Part shown: piece after piece, positions 9,004 to 16,300 of the stretch | How positions within the stretch are numbered: the stretch's first letter is position 1 | Layout: the number at the start of each line of letters is the position of its first letter | NCBI RefSeq assembly: GCF_030297175.1 | Contig: NZ_AP028070.1 | Span: 3,224,001 to 3,288,000 of the forward strand | Source: Marinobacter sp. LA51 | GTDB lineage: Bacteria; Pseudomonadota; Gammaproteobacteria; Pseudomonadales; Oleiphilaceae | DNA length: 64,000 nt | Direction: 5' to 3' | Position numbers and translations under genes: made by a program | The notes under the pieces: generated by a model | The model's database searches: none | What the model saw: only the letters and a program-made list of their open reading frames with translations | What the model was told of the DNA's origin: nothing

Positions 9004-9014
9004 CTTTGGTACTG
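9004..9014. promoter_or_regulatory. Variant motif CTTTGGTACTG upstream of the PQQ-ABC operon
   Basis: CTTTGGTACTG is a one- or two-base variant of the 8964 site, 31 bp away, and is 81 bp upstream of the plus-strand binding-protein gene. Together the two sites could control both divergent transcripts. Confidence 0.35.
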
Positions 9015-9094
9015 CTTGATTCCTACTTTCTGAATATTTCCGGGCACCCCCCCCTTCCATAAGCTGTACAGACAGAAACAAACTGGAGAACCCC

Positions 9095-10267
9095 ATGTCT
9101 TTTCTGTCCCGGGCAGCGGCTACTGCACTGATCACACTGGCGGCGGCAACACCGCTACAAGCGGAATCCATGAAAGTGCGGATCGGCTACCTCCAGTGGG
9201 TTCCGGATCAGGGACCAGCGCTCTCCAATGTCATTCCTGAGCCGGAAGACGCCGGTCTGCGGGGCGCCGAACTGGGCATCAACGACAACAGCACCACCGG
9301 AAAATTCCTCGGGCAAACCTATTCGATGCAGAGCGAAGTGGCCGATTCGGAATCAGCTGCTGAGGCAGCATTCGAGGCCATGCGTCAGGATGGACTGGAG
9401 CTGTTTGTGGTGAATGCGCCCTCCTCGACACTGAAAACCCTCACCGAGAAGGCCGGTGGCGAAGCCCTTATCTTCAATGCAGGGGCAAAAGACGATGCAC
9501 TGCGCACTGGCCGGTGCCACGTCAATCTCCTGCACACTATGCCCAGTTATTCCATGCTCACCGATGCCCTCGGTCAATGGCTGAATCAGCGGCGTTGGGA
9601 TGAGGTGTTTCTAATTGCGGGGCCAACCGAAGCCGACAAGGACTGGGCAGATGCCTTCCGCCGCTCTGCCAAGCGCTTCGGGCTGGAGATTGTCGAAGAC
9701 AAGCTCTGGACCTTTGACGCCGACCTGCGCCGCACTGCCTCCAAGGAACTGCCGCTGTTTACCCAGGCCAGTGATTACGACGCGGTAGTCGTTGCTGATG
9801 TTCGAGGGGATTTTGGCGAGTATGTACCGTTCAACACTTGGCTACCCCGTCCCGTGGTGGGCACCCAGGGCATGACCCCTGTTACCTGGCACCGAGTGGT
9901 GGAAAGCTGGGGGGCAGCGCAACTCCAAAACCGTTTTCGTGAGTTGGCTGACCGGGATATGAACAGCGAAGACTACGCGGCGTGGGCCGCCATTCGTTCG
10001 ATCGGCACAGCGGTGACCGATCTGAATTCAGCCAGCCCCACTGACATCCGGGCTTTCCTGTTCAGCGACAAGTTCCAACTGGCCGCCTTCAAGGGCCGAA
10101 AGCTTACCTTCCGGAGCTGGAATGGACAGCTGAGACAGCCCATCCCCTTAATTCACCCCAGAGGCCTGGTGGCACGCGCACCGTTCGAGGGCTTTCTCCA
10201 CCCCAACACAGAAATGGATACCCTTGGCTTTGACAGGCCTGAAAGTGAATGTCAGATAAACGGCTGA
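9095..10267 (+). CDS. Substrate-binding protein of the PQQ-dehydrogenase-associated ABC system
   Basis: This 390-residue protein has a signal peptide (MSFLSRAAATALITLAAATPLQAES) and a type I periplasmic-binding fold resembling branched-chain amino acid receptors (VRIGYLQW at the start; GAELGINDNSTTGKFLGQ). It belongs to the family found only with PQQ alcohol dehydrogenases (TIGR03863-like, recalled rather than searched). In Pseudomonas putida the equivalent four-gene system (pedA1A2BC) is reported to aid growth at low lanthanide concentration. GGAG at 9085-9088 is the ribosome site. It is first in a four-gene operon. Confidence 0.85.
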   Translation: MSFLSRAAATALITLAAATPLQAESMKVRIGYLQWVPDQGPALSNVIPEPEDAGLRGAELGINDNSTTGKFLGQTYSMQSEVADSESAAEAAFEAMRQDGLELFVVNAPSSTLKTLTEKAGGEALIFNAGAKDDALRTGRCHVNLLHTMPSYSMLTDALGQWLNQRRWDEVFLIAGPTEADKDWADAFRRSAKRFGLEIVEDKLWTFDADLRRTASKELPLFTQASDYDAVVVADVRGDFGEYVPFNTWLPRPVVGTQGMTPVTWHRVVESWGAAQLQNRFRELADRDMNSEDYAAWAAIRSIGTAVTDLNSASPTDIRAFLFSDKFQLAAFKGRKLTFRSWNGQLRQPIPLIHPRGLVARAPFEGFLHPNTEMDTLGFDRPESECQING

Positions 10268-10308
10268 ACAAAGTCGCCCAATCGAAGAAAACAAGAAGGA
10301 GCCTCACC

Positions 10309-11283
10309 ATGAAAACCCTGTTCAAACGGACCGCACTGGCCGTCATGATTGCCCTGTCGACGCCGGCACTGGCCAGCGTGGCCTACGTGTCCAACGAAAA
10401 GGACAACACTCTATCGGTTATCGATACCGAAACCCGGGAGGTTATTGAAACCATCAATGTTGGTCAGCGCCCTCGGGGCATTCTGCTGTCCAAGGACCAT
10501 ACCAAGCTGTATATCTGCGCCAGTGACGACGACACCGTGCAGGTTCTGGATCTGGCAACTCGGAAGATCATCGACACCCTGCCCTCGGGTGAAGACCCGG
10601 AGCAATTCGCCCTTCACCCCAACAACAAACACCTTTACATCGCCAACGAAGACGACGCCATCGTGACCGTAGTTGATGTCGACACCAAGGACGTGCTGGC
10701 CCAGATTGACGTAGGCATCGAGCCCGAGGGTATGGCGGTCAGCCCCGATGGCAAATGGGCGGTAAATACCTCCGAAACCACCAGCATGCTGCACTGGATC
10801 AACACCGAGACCTTCGAGATCGAAAAGAACATTGTGGTCGGCCAGCGCCCACGCCATGTGGAGTTCAGCAAGGACAGCAAGATCGCCTGGGCCTCGGCAG
10901 AAATCGGCGGCACTGTTCACATCATCGACGTGGACAATCTGGAGCAGATCCACGAGATGTCCTTCAAGGTGCCCGGCGTGAATCAGGATCGGGTTCAGCC
11001 GGTGGGCATTGAACTGACTTCCGATGGAAGATACGCCTTCGTGGCTCTCGGCCCCTCCAATCACGTGGCCGTAGTCGACGCCCAGAGTTATGAAGTACTG
11101 GACTATCTGCTGGTCGGCGCCCGAGTCTGGCAGCTAGATCTCGACAAGGACGAACAACACCTTTACACCACCAATGGGGTCTCCGGCGATGTCTCGGTGA
11201 TCGATGTGGACGCGCTGAAAGTACTCAGATCCATCAAGGTAGGCCGCTACCCCTGGGGTGTGGTTATCGATCCGACGTCATGA
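10309..11283 (+). CDS. PQQ-associated YVTN beta-propeller protein
   Basis: The 324-residue exported protein has a signal peptide (MKTLFKRTALAVMIALSTPALA) followed by about seven YVTN-type repeats: VAYVSNEKDNTLSVIDTETREV, LYICASDDDTVQVLDLATRKI, LYIANEDDAIVTVVDVDTKDV and so on, ending LYTTNGVSGDVSVIDVDALKV. Such a propeller should be periplasmic and bind a ligand or partner. The family (TIGR03866-like) travels with PQQ dehydrogenases. The ATG at 10309 has AAGGAG upstream; the ORF's first Met at 10249 overlaps the preceding gene and has no signal. The stop overlaps the ATPase start (ATGA). Confidence 0.88.
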   Translation: MKTLFKRTALAVMIALSTPALASVAYVSNEKDNTLSVIDTETREVIETINVGQRPRGILLSKDHTKLYICASDDDTVQVLDLATRKIIDTLPSGEDPEQFALHPNNKHLYIANEDDAIVTVVDVDTKDVLAQIDVGIEPEGMAVSPDGKWAVNTSETTSMLHWINTETFEIEKNIVVGQRPRHVEFSKDSKIAWASAEIGGTVHIIDVDNLEQIHEMSFKVPGVNQDRVQPVGIELTSDGRYAFVALGPSNHVAVVDAQSYEVLDYLLVGARVWQLDLDKDEQHLYTTNGVSGDVSVIDVDALKVLRSIKVGRYPWGVVIDPTS

Positions 11284-12002
11284 CCATCGAAGCGAGTAAC
11301 CTCAGCTTTCGCTATGGCGAAAAGCCGGTGCTCCGGGAGGTCAGCTTTACGCTGACCTCTGGCCGCTTTCACGCACTGCTTGGGCCCAACGGCGCCGGCA
11401 AATCCACTTTATTTGGTTTGCTTACGCGCCTGTTGGCCTTGCAGCAGGGCGATATTCTGCTGACCGGACAGTCACTCAAAAAACAGCCCGCTGAGGCCAT
11501 GCGGCAGATTGGCGTAGTATTCCAGCAGAATGCCCTCGATCTGGATCTGACTGTACGCCAGAACCTTCAATACCATGCAGCGCTGCACGGGTTGTCCCGC
11601 AAGGACGCCAGGATTCGGGGTGACCGGGAGCTGGAACGCTTCAACCTGCTCGATCGCGCCAACAATGCGGTCCGCCACCTTAACGGCGGCCACCGCCGGC
11701 GGGTGGAAATTGCCCGCGCTCTGCTTCACGAACCCTCACTGCTGTTGCTCGACGAACCAACCGTGGGTCTGGACGTTGCAAGCCGCAAGGCGCTCAACGA
11801 GTACGTACGTACCATGTGCGAAAAAGAAGGCCTGACCGCCTTATGGGCCACGCACCTGATCGAAGAGGTCCGCGGAGACGACCGGATTCTGGTCCTACAC
11901 CGAGGCCAATTACTGGCCGACGACAACGGCCACGCCATCTGCGAAGCCGAAGGCAATCAGGATCTGACTGAAACCTTCCATTCTCTGACCGGAGCTGGCT
12001 GA
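11280..12002 (+). CDS. ABC transporter ATP-binding protein, PQQ-associated
   Basis: This 240-residue ATPase has Walker A GPNGAGKST (about residues 38-46), a Q-loop in VVFQQNALDLDLTV, and Walker B LLLLDEPTVGLD. The usual LSGGQ signature is replaced by LNGGHRRRVEIARAL (N-G-G-H), a feature to note. It overlaps the propeller gene by 4 bp and is followed one base after its stop by the permease start, so the three are translationally coupled. With the ABC-2-type permease it may work as an exporter or as an unusual importer; the direction cannot be read from sequence. Confidence 0.88.
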   Translation: MTIEASNLSFRYGEKPVLREVSFTLTSGRFHALLGPNGAGKSTLFGLLTRLLALQQGDILLTGQSLKKQPAEAMRQIGVVFQQNALDLDLTVRQNLQYHAALHGLSRKDARIRGDRELERFNLLDRANNAVRHLNGGHRRRVEIARALLHEPSLLLLDEPTVGLDVASRKALNEYVRTMCEKEGLTALWATHLIEEVRGDDRILVLHRGQLLADDNGHAICEAEGNQDLTETFHSLTGAG

Positions 12003-12003
12003 T

Positions 12004-12810
12004 ATGAACGCAGCGCACTACTGGCACTGTTTTGTCGGCATCCAGACCCGTGAATGGCTGAGGTTCTGGCAGCAACGCACCCGATTTGCCAGCGCCCTGG
12101 TGCGGCCATTGCTTTGGCTAGTAGTGTTCGCCGCCGGTTTCCGGGCGGTGCTGGGAGTATCCATCATCCCCCCTTACGACACCTACATTACCTACGAGAC
12201 CTACATTGGCCCCGGACTGTGCGGCATGATCATCCTGTTCAACAGCATGCAGGGCGCCTTATCCATGGTGTACGACCGAGAGCTGGGCAGTATGCGGGTG
12301 CTGCTAATGAGCCCCCTGCCCCGACCTTTCCTGCTAGTGACCAAACTGCTGGCCATGGGCGTGGTGTCCATCGGCCAAGTGTATGTGTTCCTGCTGCTGG
12401 CATTGATGGTGGATGTGGAGCCTCCGATGGTGGGCTACCTGGCGGTGTTGCCAGCATTGATTCTTACCAGCCTGATGCTGGGCGCTTTGGGATTGCTCAT
12501 TGCCACCTGGATCAAGCAACTGGAGAACTTCGCCGGGGTGATGAACTTCGTTATCTTTCCGATGTTCTTCATGTCCTCGGCGCTGTATCCGCTCTGGCGC
12601 ATGAACGAAGCCAGTCCCTGGCTGTACTGGATCTGTCAGTTCAATCCCTTCACCCATGCGGTGGAGGCAATTCGGTTCTCACTGTATCTGGAGTGGAATC
12701 CATTAGCGTATGGGATCACTGCGGGTGTAACTGTAGTTCTGGCGATTCTGGCCACCGCCGGCTTCCGGCCACAGCGAACCAAGATCCTCGGCACGTCCAA
12801 GCCTGCTTGA
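12004..12810 (+). CDS. ABC-2-type permease, PQQ-associated (PedC-like)
   Basis: The 268-residue membrane protein has about six hydrophobic helices and the ABC-2 family pattern: an amphipathic N-terminal segment, YIGPGLCGMIILFNSMQGALSMVYDRELGSMRVLLMSPLPR, and FPMFFMSSALYPLW before the last helices. Fused or separate binding proteins are unusual for ABC-2 permeases, yet two exported proteins are encoded in the same operon, as in other ped clusters. It is the last gene of the plus-strand unit and meets the minus-strand ATPase gene 15 bp later. Confidence 0.85.
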   Translation: MNAAHYWHCFVGIQTREWLRFWQQRTRFASALVRPLLWLVVFAAGFRAVLGVSIIPPYDTYITYETYIGPGLCGMIILFNSMQGALSMVYDRELGSMRVLLMSPLPRPFLLVTKLLAMGVVSIGQVYVFLLLALMVDVEPPMVGYLAVLPALILTSLMLGALGLLIATWIKQLENFAGVMNFVIFPMFFMSSALYPLWRMNEASPWLYWICQFNPFTHAVEAIRFSLYLEWNPLAYGITAGVTVVLAILATAGFRPQRTKILGTSKPA

Positions 12811-12825
12811 TCCGGTGAACGGCAG

Positions 12826-13497
12826 TCAGCGAGATAGGCTGTCCAGACTCCGGAGCTTCCCGAGGAGCTCATCAATCAAACCCGACTCTTCGACTACATC
12901 ATCCCACTGTAAACGGGCCGGTTTACCATCCAGATACCAAAGGCGGTTTGCCAATATCTCTGCATCCCCACCATCATGGGTAACACAGATCATCGCCATA
13001 TCCGGATGCGAATCCAGAAGCCCGACTATCAACGCCTTGAGCTCACCGGACATTACTGGATCCAGAGATGCAAACGGCTCGTCCAGTAGCAGCAGGTCCG
13101 GTTTTACAGCCAGACATCGTGCCATGGCCGCCCTTCTGGCCATGCCCAGGGAGAGCTGGTCAGGCAAGTAGTGGCCGTAACCGGACAAACCTACCTGTAT
13201 CAATAAGCTCTCAGCCTCCTGGTCACTGGCACCAACCAGCCTCAGATTCGAATCCAGACTCCGCCACGGCAGCAGACGATGTTCCTGAAACAGGTAGCCC
13301 ACCCGGAGTTTATCGCGACCGACAACCGACTCCTTTGGAACCGACTTATCGAGACCAACAATCGCGTTCAGCAACGTGGTCTTGCCAATACCTGAGGGGC
13401 CCAGCAGGCAGATGCGGTCGCCTCGTTCGATGGTCGCAAAAACCTCCCCAAGCACCGGCTGGCCAAAATCTCGGCCTGCGATTTTGAGCTCAAGCAT
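12826..13497 (-). CDS. ABC importer ATPase, NitT/TauT type
   Basis: The 223-residue ATPase is slightly short for the SsuB/TauB group. It carries Walker A GPSGIGKTT, Q-loop LFQEHRLLPWRS, a signature region DQLSLGMARRAAMARCLA (S-L-G-M instead of S-G-G-Q) and Walker B LLLLDEPFASLDP, then a THDGGDA H-loop. QEHRLLPW is typical of sulfonate/taurine/nitrate importers. The ATG at 13497 overlaps the permease stop by 8 bp, which fixes the start; the longer open frame to 13671 is only overlap with the permease. It is last in a three-gene binding protein-permease-ATPase operon. Confidence 0.85.
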   Translation of the reverse strand: MLELKIAGRDFGQPVLGEVFATIERGDRICLLGPSGIGKTTLLNAIVGLDKSVPKESVVGRDKLRVGYLFQEHRLLPWRSLDSNLRLVGASDQEAESLLIQVGLSGYGHYLPDQLSLGMARRAAMARCLAVKPDLLLLDEPFASLDPVMSGELKALIVGLLDSHPDMAMICVTHDGGDAEILANRLWYLDGKPARLQWDDVVEESGLIDELLGKLRSLDSLSR

Positions 13498-14266
13498 GGG
13501 CAGCCTCCGGCTGACGCCAGCGGCTGGATCGACGCTCCAGAGGTTGCAGGATAGCCAGCTCGATGAATTGGACAACGCCAATAAATGCCAGGCTGTAAGC
13601 GAGAATGGTGGCCACGTCGAAAACCTGAAAAGCCATGTGCAGCTGAAAACCAACGCCGCTGGAGCGGCCAAGTAGCTCCACCACCAGGACGATTTTCCAG
13701 ATCAGGGCAAGGCCGCCTCTGGTGGCTGCCATAACGTAAGGAAACAGCTGTGGCATCCAAACTTCACGCAACCGTTGCCACCGGGTGAACTCGTAGACCG
13801 TGGCCATTTCTTCTAGCCGATAGTCGAAGCTGCGCGCGCCTTCCCGAACCGTGACCGCAACGTTTGGCACTTTGTTGAGCACCACAGCCATCACGGCGGC
13901 CACTTCCACCAGGCCAAACCAAACATACATGAGGATGATGCTGACCAAGGCCGGTAGGTTCAGAAAAAGCACCAGCAAGGGATCCAACAGGGCATTAGTG
14001 GTTTGTGAGCGTCCCATGACGATGCCGATGGCGCTGCCAATCGCCATGGCCAGAATAAAGGCGACTACCACACGCCCAAGGGTTGCGCCCAAATGGTGCC
14101 AGAGATCTCCCGAAGCAGCCTCCCGAACCAGGGTATCCAGAACACTCGGGGGCGTTGGCAGAAGGGGCGATTGAAGCAACCAGGCAATCAGCCCCCAGAG
14201 CAGAACAAACGAGGGCAAAACTATCCAATAGCTCCACAGGGGCGGCCGACCGGAACGGCCTTTCAC
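13490..14266 (-). CDS. ABC importer permease, SsuC/TauC type
   Basis: The 258-residue product has about six membrane helices and the BPD_transp_1 cytoplasmic loop EMATVYEFTRWQRLREVWMPQLFPYVMAA (the EAA-type motif that docks the ATPase). The N-terminal SPLLPTPPSVLDTL segment is typical of nitrate/sulfonate/bicarbonate permeases. The start is GTG at 14266, overlapping the binding-protein stop (GTGA). Substrate is not predictable from the permease. Confidence 0.87.
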   Translation of the reverse strand: MKGRSGRPPLWSYWIVLPSFVLLWGLIAWLLQSPLLPTPPSVLDTLVREAASGDLWHHLGATLGRVVVAFILAMAIGSAIGIVMGRSQTTNALLDPLLVLFLNLPALVSIILMYVWFGLVEVAAVMAVVLNKVPNVAVTVREGARSFDYRLEEMATVYEFTRWQRLREVWMPQLFPYVMAATRGGLALIWKIVLVVELLGRSSGVGFQLHMAFQVFDVATILAYSLAFIGVVQFIELAILQPLERRSSRWRQPEAAHA

Positions 14267-15285
14267 CGCAGTCTCCGGTAAAACAGATCAACCGGCATAA
14301 GGTTACCTGACTCGGCGCCAGTTAGGGTCATCAAACGCTGCAGGTCAGCGATGCGCTGGTCTGTCTGCGGCGCTGGAGTACCGGCAACAAAGCCCTCTCG
14401 CAATGCTGAGAAAACACCGTCCTCCGGATTGTTCATCATAGGGCGCAAGCGCTGCCAAGGGGATTCACCTTCCGCCAGCTCAGCTTTCGCCTGATCCAGC
14501 GAAGCTGCGAAACCATCTACCAACAAGCCGTGGTCTTCCGCCCAGTTTGCGGGAAAAACATAGCCAAGCACCGGCAGATTGCGATCCAGGCCCAATTCAG
14601 TGAGTAAGGCCGCCATGGCGAACGCCGATCGCCAGCTGCCCTCACCTCGGAGGCGGGCCGCGAAATGCCAGTAGGTGACGATGACATCCACTTGCCCACG
14701 TTTGAGAGCGTGGCTTAACAAAGGCGGGGCTGCGAATTGAAGTTCGGCAGACTCTTCGAGGTCGATTCCCTGCCTCTGTGCGACCTTCTTAAGCAGTATC
14801 CAACCCTTGCTGCTCGGCCCGCCGGCAACGCCGATGCGTTTATCTACCAGATCCTCCACCGAACGGATCGTTGAGGTTTCAGCGACAACGATATCGCCGA
14901 TCTGGGAGGAGAAAGGAACATAGAGGTAGGGCGTTCCGGCCTGGAATCGCGAATGAGCCCACAATAGGTCGGCCACAGCGCCGTTCACCGAGCCGCTGGT
15001 GACTGCCAGTCTGGAAGCCGGGAGGTTGGCAACCGGTTTCAACTCCAGCCGATAGCCATTCTTCTGGTCCAGTTCCCGATGCAGGATATGGTCAAGCTCC
15101 CAATGCGCAGTGCCGAATTGCAGCACGCTGATAGACAGCACGGGTAAGTCGGAAATCTTTTCTCGGCCATGAACACTGCCCGTGACAGCAAAGAGAATAC
15201 ATACCAAAGCTGTCGCTCCCTTTTTGATCCAGGGAGCAACACGACAGGGTCGTGAGACAGGCGTTATTGTTGATTGTAGGCTCAT
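14263..15285 (-). CDS. ABC importer substrate-binding protein, NitT/TauT (NMT1-like) type
   Basis: The 340-residue product has a hydrophobic export signal (about residues 20-40), followed by LSISVLQFGTAHWELDHILHREL and a type II binding fold (LKPVANLPASRLAVTSGSVNGAVADLLW, then GGPSSKGWILLKKVAQRQGIDLEE). Relatives bind nitrate, alkanesulfonates, taurine or thiamine precursors. The ligand here is unknown. The start at 15285 has only a weak GTGGAC ribosome site; the open frame continues upstream without a better one. The gene diverges from the response regulator, and a direct pair of TTTGGTGC sequences (15327-15348) lies between them. Confidence 0.82.
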   Translation of the reverse strand: MSLQSTITPVSRPCRVAPWIKKGATALVCILFAVTGSVHGREKISDLPVLSISVLQFGTAHWELDHILHRELDQKNGYRLELKPVANLPASRLAVTSGSVNGAVADLLWAHSRFQAGTPYLYVPFSSQIGDIVVAETSTIRSVEDLVDKRIGVAGGPSSKGWILLKKVAQRQGIDLEESAELQFAAPPLLSHALKRGQVDVIVTYWHFAARLRGEGSWRSAFAMAALLTELGLDRNLPVLGYVFPANWAEDHGLLVDGFAASLDQAKAELAEGESPWQRLRPMMNNPEDGVFSALREGFVAGTPAPQTDQRIADLQRLMTLTGAESGNLMPVDLFYRRLR

Positions 15286-15325
15286 ACGTCCACGATACGA
15301 AGCCCACGGCTCGGCAAGAATAGTA

Positions 15326-15348
15326 CTTTGGTGCCTGTTTTTTGGTGC
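15326..15348. promoter_or_regulatory. Paired TTTGGTGC repeats in the divergent region before the response regulator
   Basis: Two TTTGGTGC copies occur within 23 bp in the 169-bp region between the divergent NitT-type operon and the response regulator gene. The first is embedded in ACTTTGGTGCC, which resembles the CTTTGGTACTG variant at 9004. They could be sites for autoregulation; this is an inference from similarity. Confidence 0.3.
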
Positions 15349-15454
15349 GATGGTCGCATTCAACGTGAGACCAAGATGGCGTGTAATGAAACCATCACAA
15401 TAATAAACAGAGGATCGGAACCGACTCCGGCGATTCTCTGCACAGGAGGCCGCC

Positions 15455-16228
15455 ATGCTGAACGAGCTCGATGCCGCACTGTCTTCCGAAAACCGTTATC
15501 ATGATTCGGAAGCCATTCCCGATACTGAAAACAAACAGGTAGACCCATCCATGGAGCCGGCTTACAAGATTCTGATTGCCGACGACCACCCGTTGTTCCG
15601 CGAAGCCATCAGCAGCGTTATTGCCTCTGGCTTTGAAGGCAGCGAGATCATCGAAACTGACGATCTGGACAGTGCCCTGGACATCACCCGCAACAACGAT
15701 GATCTCGACCTGATCCTGCTGGACTTGAACATGCCTGGGATGCATGGCCTGAATGGTTTGATTACGCTGCGCAATGAGGCGCCCAGTATTCCAGTGGTGA
15801 TCGTGTCTGCGGAGGAAGATAAGCAGGTGGTGTTGCAAGCCATTACTTACGGCGCGATTGGCTTTATCACCAAGTCATCACCCCGGGCCCAGATGACCGA
15901 TGCGATCCAGCAGATCCTCAACGGCAATGTCTACCTCCCCTCAGACATCATCCGCACGAGCAATGAAGGCCGCCAGCGGCGCAGTCGGAACGAGGACAAC
16001 CCAGTTTCACCGGAACTCCTGAACTCTCTGACCCGCCGTCAGCTTTTGGTACTGGAAAGGATGTCTAAGGGAGAATCCAACAAGCAAATCGCCTATAACC
16101 TCAATATTGCCGAAACCACAGTTAAAGCGCACGTATCGGCGATCCTGCGCAAGCTCGGGGTTCACAACCGGGTTCAGGCCATTCTGTCCGCTAGCGATGT
16201 TGATTTCAGCCAGTACCTCAAACGCTAG
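15455..16228 (+). CDS. erbR: LuxR/NarL-type response regulator (ErbR/AgmR-like)
   Basis: This 257-residue regulator has a receiver domain (about 36-155) with the acidic pair Asp43-Asp44, phospho-acceptor Asp90 ([10 protein letters not shown]) and Lys140 (GFITKSS). A linker and a C-terminal LuxR helix-turn-helix (about 192-245: [25 protein letters not shown], then [18 protein letters not shown]) follow. In pseudomonads the homologue ErbR/AgmR activates ethanol-oxidation (exa/ped) and pqq genes, and the position here fits. An N-terminal extension of about 32 residues precedes the receiver; the ATG at 15455 is supported by AGGAGG 6 bp upstream, so the extension is probably real. Confidence 0.88.
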   Translation: MLNELDAALSSENRYHDSEAIPDTENKQVDPSMEPAYKILIADDHPLFREAISSVIASGFEGSEIIETDDLDSALDITRNNDDLDLILLDLNMPGMHGLNGLITLRNEAPSIPVVIVSAEEDKQVVLQAITYGAIGFITKSSPRAQMTDAIQQILNGNVYLPSDIIRTSNEGRQRRSRNEDNPVSPELLNSLTRRQLLVLERMSKGESNKQIAYNLNIAETTVKAHVSAILRKLGVHNRVQAILSASDVDFSQYLKR

Positions 16229-16300
16229 GGTCTGTGGCGAAGGGCGGCCTGGTCGCCCCTCGCAATCCTTCCTATTGTAAGCCAGACATCACGCCTACAT

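Noticed and set aside
13498..13671. N-terminal extension of the NitT-type ATPase gene
   Set aside because: The extension is the antisense/other-frame reading of the overlapping permease gene; the ATPase family starts at MLELKIAGR (13497), which overlaps the permease stop as is usual for coupled genes.
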